DNA of 64,000 nucleotides from Dasypus novemcinctus (taxonomy: Eukaryota; Chordata; Mammalia; Cingulata; Dasypodidae): the NCBI RefSeq assembly GCF_030445035.2, contig NC_080680.1, forward strand, positions 116,958,228 through 117,022,227, written 5' to 3'. How positions within the stretch are numbered: the first letter of the stretch is position 1; the number at the start of each line of letters is the position of its first letter. The notes under the pieces were generated by a model that was not told the DNA's origin, did no database searches, and saw nothing but the letters and a program-made list of their open reading frames with translations. Positions 37,001 to 49,000 of the stretch are shown here, one piece after another. Made by a program: the position numbers and the translations under genes.

Positions 37001-40000
37001 ATTTAATTTAAGGTAAAAAGCCTATGTTGCTATTAACATACTAGCAATTTTATGAATGTATTCATTCTATGAATATTTGGCGATAAAAAAGTCATTTCTC
37101 TAAGAGACCATTAAGGATTTGTTACATACATATTAAAGATGGGAACAATTACCTGAAACATAATTTAAAACATTTGTGCCAAATTTTCTGAAAAGATGCA
37201 CTGCTAAGAAACAGATAAGACAGCAGAAGCCATTTCTACACTCCAAATTATATTAGGCAGTAGTTCTGCAATTTTTACCAAGTTCTTTGTCGAACAATAG
37301 TTTGCTGGGATATTTTGAGAACTAAAAAAAAAAAAAAAAAAAAAGACTCTTAATATTAAAAGTGAAAATGAACAATGCAAACGTGCCTTTGCAGCAGCAT
37401 CCTCAGCTTCCCGTTTATGTTTGCTGATATTGTGGTCTAATTCCTTAATTTTAAGCTGAGAGTCATTGTTGTGCTCCTTATGTTTTGCCACTTCTGCATA
37501 TTTTGCTTTAATTACGCTGTCCTGGGCTGTTATTACTTCTTTTTGCTTGGTCACCTCTTCTTGAGCTTTATTTACTGACTCCTGAAATAAATTACCAGAA
37601 GACAATGTAAAGTAGGGTAAACACGTAGATTTTTTTTTTTTTAAGATTTATTTTTAATTTTTATTTCTCTCCCCTTCTCCCCTCTCCCAGTTGTCTGCTC
37701 TGTGTCCATTCACTGTGTCTTCTTCTGTGTCCGCCTGTATTCTTGTCAGCAGCACCCAGAATCTGTGTCTCTTTTTGTTGCATCATCTTGCTGCATCACC
37801 TCTCCATGTATGTGGTGCCTGGGCAGGCTGCACTTTTTTCACGCAGGGCGGCTCTCCTTATGGAGTGCACTCCTTGCACATGGGGCTCCCCTACGTGGGG
37901 GACACCCCTGAGTGGCACTGTACTCCTTGTACGCATCGGCACTGCACAGGGGCCAGTTCACCACACGGGTCAGGAGGCCCTGGGTCTGAACCTTGGATCT
38001 CCCATGTGGTAGGTGGATGCCCTATCTGTTGGGCCAAATCCGCTTCCAACATGTAGATGTTTTTAGTCTACTAAAAGATACCCTGGCAGACTTCCGGGCA
38101 AGATGGCAATGTGATTATAAGCAGATGGTTACCTAACCCTCTATACTTTATACCCTCATTAAAATGACTAAGGAAATAAAAAATAGGAGAAAATTTATGT
38201 TACCACTAAAAAAAGGAATGGGGTGCAGAGTCCATACTGGAAACAACAGAATTTTTGCTGGATACAGTATATAGGACCAACTGGAGAGAGGGGGGCAGGT
38301 GATGGGAGCATCCTGGAAATTGACTTGGGCATTTCCAGGTAGTTAACAAGCAAGTATTCTGTCAGATCCAATGACATTAAGCTAGGAAGGGCAAGGACCA
38401 GAGATAGAGGTAAGGTTAGGTTGGGTTTTGCTTTCTTTTATGTCTGTTGATATAAAGCATTTGAATTGTACCAGTGCCAACAATGGGAGGTTGCAAGGCT
38501 TGGTTCGAGCACAGGGGCCAAAACAGAGAAATAGAAGCAGAAGAGAACCTTTTTTAAAAGGAATATATTTGTGACACAAAATATTCCTGTTGTGACTTTT
38601 ACTACCACCTTGCCTCCCAAGACTGAGACTATGTACCCTCCAAAATGATAATTATAGCTGGGATTTAGACTACCACCATCTTCCCCAAAACTCCTTTGCT
38701 TTATCCTAGATCTTAAAGTCATTCTGGTAAGGACAGGGTCAAGAACCTATGCAAATCTCTAAAAAGAAAAGAAAAAAAAAAAAAAAAATCAACCTAGCTC
38801 AACTTATATTCAGGTTAGGGAAAAATGAAGAAATAGAACCACCTTTAAAGACTGTGAGGAAGCCTAGGTCTCTATAAGTGATTAGAAGCACCAGTAAAAT
38901 TTTAGGAATATTTTTGGCAGGCTCATTAGAAAACAAGAAAACTTCAAGCAATAAAAAATACTTCACATTATGTTTAGGTTTCAAATATGCCAAAAGTGTT
39001 TTAATTCAAAATGTTTAATTTATGTCTTTTAGAGGTCTTTTGCAGAAAGAAGATAAATCATGGAATTTATCTAAAAAATAATTTTACTCAAATACATTTG
39101 ATCCTTTTTCAACCTTTAAGAACACAAAGGGATGTGAAAAATAATAAGTGACATTAACCAAAGGAAAAAATAACAGACTCATGTTTCATTAACTTACACT
39201 ACAGCAGATGAAAACATGTTTATGATGAAGATTCTCTCATGGCTAGAGATTAAAGATTATATTTTAGATGTGACTGTCAATCTTTTTACAAAAGATAACA
39301 TAGGCAACATGTCATCTATGATTGAGCTATAAAAAAGTTTTACTCTTGAATGCCTCAACCTAATTATTTAGTGGGCAGTTTCTCTTCTTAGTTCCCTTAG
39401 TGTGTCCTTATCTACTTCTCTCAACAAAGTGAAACAATTAAGGATGTAGGGCCTGAAAAAACAACCTTTAAATTCTAATTGATCCATTTTGTAGTTTTCC
39501 AATAGTAGAAATTATACACTAATAGGAAAATGTATGTTTTGATTTTATATTTACTTAGATCAAGGAAAGAGTGGCTTATTTTATTTTCATATTCCTCTTT
39601 AGAAACAGGATTTTTAAAATTCCACAACAGGATGTTCATGGAGCATAGTAAAATATATGGAGGAAACAGAATTGAGATTTTAAAAAAAATTATGAGGAAA
39701 CTAAAAACACTTTTTAAAAAGCAAAATTAAAATTCACTTTAGAGGCAAAAAGAAACTGAACAGAAACTGAAGGAAACGTAATCAACAAAATAAATTTGAG
39801 ATGCACTTGAATGTCATCTTTAAAAAATGATAGTTATTAATATAAATGGGAGTGGATAGGGATCAAGCAGTTGAGCACCTGCTTCCCACATGGGAGGTCC
39901 TGAGTTTGGTTACCAGTGGCCCCTAAAAAACAAACAAATAACAACAAATAAACAAACAAACAACAACTCAGGGGAGTCAATGTGGCTCAGTGCTTGAGCT

Positions 40001-43000
40001 CTGGTTTCCCACATACAAGGTCCTGGGTTCAATTCCCAGCCCCTAAAAAAAAAAAGGTAGTTAAAAATTGTGATTCTGCTATCAATATGATACTGTATTA
40101 AAAACAAAGTTGAATGTCCCCAAGAAAAGAATCAAGAAGCACTTTCCTGTGGACCTTGTGGACCACTGACCATGAGGTGCAGTGGTGCTCAGAGATGTAT
40201 TCACCAAATGCAATGAATGTCTCATGATAATGGAGGAGGTTGTTGTTATGGGGGGAGGAGTGGGGTGAGGGCAATGGGGGGTATATATGGGGACCTCATA
40301 TTTTTTTAATGTAATATTAAAAAAAATAAAGACAAAAAGCCAATGTGAAAGCATAAAAAAAGAAAAAAAGAAAAAAAAGTACTTTCCAAAGTACTGCATC
40401 CTAGAAAGATAAAAGAAATCATCTTAAGGGAAAAAAACAACAACACACAAATAGAAAATGTAGAACTAGATGACATAAGCAAGACAAAGCACTCTTTACT
40501 ACAATGAAATAAATGCAAGGAACCCCCCATTAAAGATATATACATTTAGGTAACAAGAAAATCAATGATATATACTTATAAAAACTATCACAAAATGACA
40601 AAAAATTTAAAAAAAATAAAAAGCTTATTGCAGAAGCAAAGTAGAAATGAAAATATGAAACAATTCAAGTTCAAAAATGCAAAGGCACAAGAGAATATAT
40701 AATATTCATAAGAACAATCTCTAATAAAGACAAACCATAAAATTAATTTGCAGGAAACAGAATGTCTTCATAATTATTGAAACTAAGGCTTAAGAAAATC
40801 TTGAGAAATCTTAGATGTCATTTTGTTCAATTCTTACTCAATGAAATTTCATGAATTAAGTTCACACTGAAGGAGTCATTCTGAGGAAACAATCAAGCCA
40901 TTATTCTTTATTTCCACTTTACCTTCAGAGGTTAATAAACTTACTTGGATCCCTAACATGTAACCTAGATCTGCATATTTTCCTATTTCTCCTTTTCAAC
41001 AGGATAAATGGCAACAAATGTCAGAGCATCAGTTATCAACCTATTGCCTCTCAGCCCCAAATCCACATTTCAATGCCCTGCTCTTAATATTGAAACATTT
41101 CTGCCTTACTAGCTGTACCAGTATTAAGCACTGCCAGTAAAGGGCACTGGAGGGACACTGTAGGAAGAAAACTTTACTGTCTCTGGGCACCCCTGTAAGG
41201 GGTTTTGAAGGATTTCTGAATGCTGGCACCTCCCCGTGGGCAGTTTCCACTGACACACAAGAAAGCTGTTTCCTAGCACGTGCCATCTGTGTGGCCCTTC
41301 CCTGTGGATGGCTTCCAATGGCACCCCAGCAAACGTCACCATAGCGGCCCTGCTGATGGGGTAGGGCTCTCTTTCAGGCATGTAAGTTCTTTTATTGGGT
41401 GCACTGCCTTAGTCCTAGGATAATGGCTGTTCCCTAGAGCTGCCAATTCTGTATTCTTTAGAGTGCTCCATTATTTCAAACTCCTATTACAGTTAATAGT
41501 GGTGTATATTTAACTTTCCCTTTTCAAATTACTGGGTCAAATTCTCTGTTTCCTAATTAGACTCAAATTAAAACAATTAGAAATACTATTTCAGGACTAT
41601 TTCTCAATCAGTAATCACTATATACTTTCATAACAACAAAAGTTAAGAAACTGAGAGCACTAAGGTAAAAAAATTTCTACAAGTCATCATTTCATAAACA
41701 GATCAGCATTTACAATTTCTCCATTTTGATAAGCAAATCTTACTTTATTTTTGGCCACTTCAGCTGCCATTACTTCAATCTGACCTTCATAGGATTTGAT
41801 AGCTTCACTTACAGCTTCAAGCTGTTGTTTATAGGATGCTTGCTCTCTCTTGAGCTCTTCCAGCTCCAGAGTGATAGCTTCAACTTCCTAGAAAAAAGTG
41901 TTTATTTATACAGATTTATTGACTAATCAAAAATAATACATAGATGCCAACAATATTACTCAGTTTCTCATGCAGATAAGACTCACAGCCTAGTTATCTC
42001 CTGACTACCAAAAGTACATGTTAAGCTGCTTCTCCAGAAGAGGGGAGGAGTTTATTTTAACATACTAAAAAAAGCGATGACTAATGTATGTACAGCTTTT
42101 ATGAGCTCAATTCACTTTGTATAAATTATATCCTTTTATTCCAATAGGAAAAATATATATAAAATTATACATAATAGATGAGTTAGTAGAGGCAAAACTT
42201 AAAAAATTATTCAATGTGCAAAAGTTAAGTGTCTTTAATGATAAAATCATGAAATAAAAAAAAATGAAGATTTAAATCAAATTATATAGAACAGGGATAA
42301 AGAACATAGCCATTGGAAATAGAAAAATTACATCAGAAGATACAACAGAGCAGTACTTTGTAAATACAACATGCTTTGTCTTAATCCAATCTCCTATAAC
42401 ACCAATTCACATAAATATATACTAAATAAAAATATCAACTCACTGAATCTCTGATATGACTTTGCCCTATCGAATGACATACACTTTGGTCAACTCCTGA
42501 AGGCAGCATTTACCAAAATAAAGTGCGCTCTTTTCTTTAAAATCAGCAAGCCAATGAAACCCATGCTTATACTTATGTTATGCCACATTACAGGATTTTC
42601 ATAGAAGAGTATATTTATTTATTTTGTAAGTTGCTTGATTTATTTCCTAAAAAAGTGCACCTTGCTTTTGGATTTAGTGATGAATACTCATGAATAAGGT
42701 ATGAATAAACCAGATATGATCTACTACCTTCAGCTCTGTGTTGACTTTAAAAGATTAATTCTGTTTCACAAAGGTTATTATTACCTGTTGTTTCTCTTTC
42801 ATTTTCTTGCTAGAGGCATCTGCCTTTGTTTTGGCACAATCCAGGTTTTTCTGAGCATCTTTCAGTTCTCTCTCTCTTTCAGCTTCTGCATTTTTCATTT
42901 TATTCTCTAATACTTCATATTTTTCTTCTGCTTTTTTCTGAATTTCTTTGGTGTTTTTTAAGGTTTTCTCACTTTCCTCTGCATAATAAAGTAGGCACAT

Positions 43001-46000
43001 GTGGCTAAATGAGTTCCTTTCGCTATTAACAGTTGCAGACAATAATTTATAAATTCAACTTTTAATAGAAGAAGTAGCCTGGAAAGTTAGAGATTAGAGT
43101 TTTTTAAAAATTAACTTTTTCAACCTTATTCTAGAAATTGTATATTGAAACATAGATCCTGCCTAAGAGGAATTACCTAAAGCTCTAAAAAGAGGGAAGC
43201 GGACATGGCTCAACTGATAGAGCGTCCACCTACCATATGGAGGGTCCAGGGTTCGATCCCTAGGGCCTCCCAACCTGTGTGGTAAGCTGGCCCAGGTAAT
43301 GCTGCGGCGTGCAAGGAGTGCTGTGTCATGCAGGGGCGTCTCCGTGTAGGGGTGCCCAATGCAAAAGGAGTGTGCCCTACAAGGAGAGCTGCCCCGTGTG
43401 AGAAAAGCACAGCCCACCCAGGAGTGGTGCCACACATAAAGGCGAGCTGATGCAGCAAGAAGACAACAAAAAAGAGAGGCAGCTTCCCAATGTCACTGGG
43501 TAATGCAAGCGGACGCAGAAGAATACACAGCGAAAGGACACAGAGAGCAGACAATGGAGGGGGAAGGGGAGAGAAATAAATAAAAAATAAATCTTTAAAA
43601 AAAAAACTAAAAAGAAATTATTTCTATTCATAAGACCTTGATTAACATAAATTTAACCTACAATGTATCTACTTTCAAAATGGTTTTAAAGCCACTTAAC
43701 ATCACACATCTTCATCTTAAAACTGTACACTTCTTAGAACTGAGGGTACAACCCTGTATTTTCCCTTTATTTGGGTTGCCAGAAAGCTTACAATTAATTT
43801 CATAAAAAAGCTTACTCTATGTTCTTTTCAAGTAACTGTTATTAAAGGGAAAGAAATATTATGAGAACATGTCTAGGATGAAGTATAGGAAAAATACTAC
43901 AAATTTGTGAAAGAAAAAATGAAAACTCAAGATAGAAGGGACAACTGACAGTCAAAAGTGATCTATCCTGTTTAGGTGCAAATATAGCTCTGGAAGCCAT
44001 GTGTTTCCAATTTCCTACACTGCTTTCCATTATAAAATAAAAATATTAGTTGGTAAGTAGGTATGTAGATGCTGTTCTAAGGAAAGGCAAAAATAAAAAC
44101 TATCATACAATTTAAAAATACGCAATAACTTCTTAAAATTAGGGATAGAAATAGCTATCATTTCAATTACATTAAATATTAAAAACTGCTGTATATTTAA
44201 AATACTAAAAAAATAAATTTAAAAGACAAGTACATATGCCAAAAAGTATTTGTAATACATGTAACTTAGGGTAAATGGACATAAAAAAGATGGCAAACTT
44301 CACCAGGAACAAGGAAAACGCAAATTAATAATGCTAATGCAATATCTCATTTTGCAACCATCATCAGACTGGAGAATCTCTAAAGTCTGAATAGGATTCT
44401 GAAAAATGAGAATTTCCATATGACACTGGTAGAAATGTATAGTGGTACAAAAAGAACTTTAGCAATAGATAATAAAGATGAAGATGAGCACAATCAATAT
44501 CTGGAAATCCCCTATTTAGATATACCCTGAAGAAACTCTCCAAATGTGTATGAGAGATAACACAGCATCTTCTAATTACATAGAGTAAGTAAAGGTTATT
44601 GTTAGTAGAAACAGAGATTAAGCACAGAATGTTTTGATTTTACCAATAATTTGTTTAAGAGCATCTAATTCTTCTTGTTGCTTATGGTATGAGCTTTGCT
44701 GGAGCTTGGTTTGTAACAAATCTGCCTCCTCAGTTTTCATCTCCCACTGCTGCTTTAACTGGCGATACCTTTTCAGAAAAAGTTCATAATAAATCATTGT
44801 AATTTTTCTGGTATTTAAAACATGCATTCAAACACAGGCTCTTACCTGAAAAAAACTCACAAAATAAATACAGTATAAGATGCCACTGATTACAAAATAG
44901 TTATGATGGCTCTCAAGTCAAGTTTCTGAGGCATCAATTAAATTCAAGTCTAATTTGGTCACTCATTGAAGTTAAACAATATTATATGACCAGGATCCAT
45001 AAATATTTACAGAAATAGCCTTAATTTTAAAAACAGTAAAATTAATCTTTGAATAAACAGGTTTCCTTAAAAATAATCCCTCATGCTGATTCTTACCCAA
45101 AAAGAAAATTCTACAACAGCTACCTCCCATAATAGGTTAATTATATAAAAATTACACAAGATTCCAAAAATATTAATACACATTTCTCCAATGTTAAAAA
45201 ATTAACAATATTCTCTACTTTTGTAACAAGACTGATAGTTTAAGCAGTTTAAGTAGTACCAGTATTGAATTTAAATCATTTCCAAATTTACCTTCTTACA
45301 AAGATTGTAATTCTACCTAAGATCTAGAGGCATAAAGTCATTTTTTCTGTGTGTGTGGAAGTTATTTAACAAATTCAGTGGCAGAAAATTTCAAGTTAAC
45401 ATAAATTCAATAGTTACCTTGACTGAATATTCATAAAGTTTGAGGGGAAAAAAAGCAATCAACTTATATATTCATTTGTGTATTCTTGCCTGAAGTGCAC
45501 TTGACAGCAATTAAAACACAATAATGGTAACAAGACATTCTTCACAGTCATTTAAAAACATAGAGTATAGAAACTGTGATGAAAGAGATAAGCTATTTTC
45601 CCGAGATGATCTATGAAAGAATGGCTTAGCTGACCCTTCTACTCTCACATTATACAAAATTTATTTCCTTTCCTTGATCTCAATGTCATGATTAGTCAAC
45701 AAGACAACTCTGCAGAATAAATGTTCAATACTATTAACAAAATGAACAATTCTAAGCCAAATGTGACTACAAACTCATCACTTTAACCAAGCTTCCACAT
45801 ATCATTTAAAGATTTTGCTTTCTTCTCTCACAGAAAAAGTTTATTCTATGATTACCTTAGTTTATGTTAATGAAGGTAAAATGTAGGCTTTACAAGAATA
45901 AGATTTTCCAAAGTGGGCATTTTGATGCAATTTATATCTTGGAATGGCCAATTTGATTATGAAAATCTCTTCTTTTTATATCTAGTATCCCAAAAATATT

Positions 46001-49000
46001 GGTGTTGTTTTAAGTTTTGATAACGTAGAAAGAGTAAATGCTAAAGACTTACCAAAAAAAAAAAGCCTAACATACTCAGGTATAAAAAATTTTAAATAAA
46101 CTTTCAAACGATGCACTTCTTAAGTTTGTATATAACCAAACAGCCAGTTCACTGACATCTTTCAGGTGTTTACTCAGCAATATCAGTGAGCCACCCAATT
46201 AAAACTTCAGTATCTCTTTACCTTGGACAATTCATAGCTCCTTATCTGTTTTACTATTTCCTTCTTAGAACCATTAAACAAATGTTTTACCTTTTTTATG
46301 GTCTTTTTTATTGTCTATTTCCCAACCCATAGGAAAACTAGATAAAAGGAGAAATTTGATTCACTAGTGTATCCCCCGTTTCTAGAAGAGTACTTTGCAT
46401 ATAGGAGGTACTGAACAAATATTTATTGAATAATTTTGAGTGAAAAAGTTTAAATAGCTTAATCCCAATTTTTAAAAACAAAAATGATACATTTACTTTA
46501 TACACAAACAAAAGAAATGCTGGAAAGCACATATACATGCCTATATCTACACTCACACAGAAACATTGTAAGGAAACACAGAGGCCCAGCTCTGATCAAG
46601 ATGGCAGAGCGAAATGCTTCAATTCAAGGCTCCATTCCCCTAAGAGGCTTTAACAACCAGCAAGAACTACAAATATATTTTTCTCAAAACTTCAGAAAAT
46701 AGTTAAAGGGTTACAGTAACAGGGCAATCACAAAATCAAGAAAAAGGCCTCTTAAAAGTGGTTGAGTGCCTGCTTCCCATCTTCAAGGTCCCAGATTCAA
46801 TCCCCAGTACCTCCAGAAACAAACAAACGAAAAAACAGAACAGATGTAGCTCAGGGGTTGAGCGCCTGCTTCCCATGTACGCAGTCCTAGGTTCAATCCC
46901 CAGTACCTCCTAAAAAAAAGTGTTGGAATTTCCTGGTACCCAGACTGGTCTCTCCTTTCATCCCTTCACCTAGGTCTCCTGAGTATTTAAGGGTGTTTCC
47001 AACTAATCCCAGCAGAATGTTAACAGTATTATCTCAGTATAGGGAGGGAAAACTAGCTGATTATTTTCCTTCTTGTTGCACAGAGTTCCCTAATTGCTTA
47101 TAACATACACTGCCTTTTATAATTAGATAGAACATAAATAACTGATAGTTATCAATTCATAATTCATCCAAATACTTAAAATAAAGCCAAGGACACTAAG
47201 TACAAAATTAGAAGTTATATTTCTTGAAAGTAAATTCCTTTCCTTTTCTACCATGCAAATCTCCAACAAAAAATAATACAATTTAATCCAAAAGAAGTCT
47301 TACTTTTCAGCAGTATTTTTAAGACCTACTAATTCCTCTTCTAGGGCCTGTAGCTCATTCTCCTTGATTCTTAGCTCATCTTGAACATCTTTAAGTTCTT
47401 GAAACTTGGTTAAAATAGAAGCTGCTTGGGATCGAGCACCTAACAGAAGCAAGTTGAAACAGGTCTAAAGTATGCTATCACATAATAGCAAACATTAAAA
47501 AACTTTTCTAAGGGAATTATACGAAATGATTCAACAGCGAATCCCTTTACAGTGAGCGTATGAAGCTAAAGAGTTCATCCTGTCACCTGAACCTTAGGAA
47601 ATACAAAATTAAAAAGAAATAGTCCTTAGTAGATGTGGTAGAATATTCAAACTATTCACTGCCCCTGTCTACTGAGCTCATCCCTCCTGAACCCACCTTC
47701 TTCCTCAGTGATATCAGGCTTTGCCAGTGACTTGCTCTGGCCAATGAAATATGAACTGTGCCCTTTCTGAATATAAGAGACAGTATATGACTCCTCATTT
47801 GCTTTCCCTTTGCCCTGAGAAAAGCAGGTTCAAACAAGGGACTCAGCCTTCAACTGAGATCCAGGATTAGAATGACATGGAGCAGATGTGACACTGATCT
47901 CCAGTTAATGTACCATAATTACAGAATAAACTTGTCTTAAGCCATTGACATCTGAAGGCTGTTTGTTACATTATAACCTGGACTAAGCAGAATAAATTTT
48001 AATTTTACAAACAATGCTAATCATTTGCAGTGATATCTGAGGTACTATGTTTGCAAGAAAGCTCCATGTAGGTTTGGTGGGAGAGTACCGTGGTTAATTA
48101 GCAATGCTGTTATGAATACTTTTAGCAGGCTATGGGGATGTATCACAAAGAAACTTCATGAGCATCCAAATCAATGAAATATATAAAGTTTCTTCCGTTT
48201 TAGAGATCTAAAAATATTTGAACTCTCCTCATCTTTGAATTCCAAATACTAGCATTATTATTGTATACTAGAGAACTTGATAACTCATCACAGAATTCAT
48301 TTTGATTGGCTACTGTTTCCTTGATCTATAAAGAGAACAAGTCACTTAATACATCAGGAAGCAGTATAGCTCACTGGTTCAGAGCACTAATTCTGAAACC
48401 AAATTCAAATTCCAGGCTTTGCCACTTAACTATTGAGTTATTTAAGTGCTCTGTAACTTAGCTTCCATAATTGTATTTTGGATATGATCATAACATGCCT
48501 ACCTCACAGAGTCATTTTAAGAATTAAGTGAATTATTTAAAAGCATTAGGAAAGGGCTATCGACTTGAACTTTTTGCAATGACAGAAATAGTCTGTTATC
48601 TATAATGTCCAATTATCCATTATCCATTTATAGTGACTGAGCACTTGAAATGTGGCTAGTGCAACTGAGGGATTGTTTTCTATTAAATTTAAAGATTCAC
48701 ATGTGACTTATGGATCCTGTATTGAACATCATAAACGTAGACCACATCCTGATACAGAGTAAATACTATTAAATGTTTGTTGTTATATCACTTGACACTG
48801 ATCTGGAAACTCAATGTGGCAAATAATTAAAGAAGAGTATGGTCATTGTCTAGGAATTCCTTTCTTTAGGCATTATCTCCAAGACAGATTTAATTTTGCA
48901 TTTTACTTTTGTCAGGAGCAGAGGCAGCCATGGAATGTACACAAATTAGAAGTTAATATTTCCTGAAAGAAAAGTGGGTAGTTAGGCTAAAAACTGACTC

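Noticed and set aside
37691-38056. Overlapping open frames of 60-121 codons, repeated in similar form at 43163-43631, 52320-52805 and 62511-62925
   Set aside because: All are the GC-rich body of the same DAS SINE family.
43203-43275. Possible tRNA gene (intact A and B boxes)
   Set aside because: It is the tRNA-derived head of a SINE with body, A-tail and target duplication; other heads in the window are the same.
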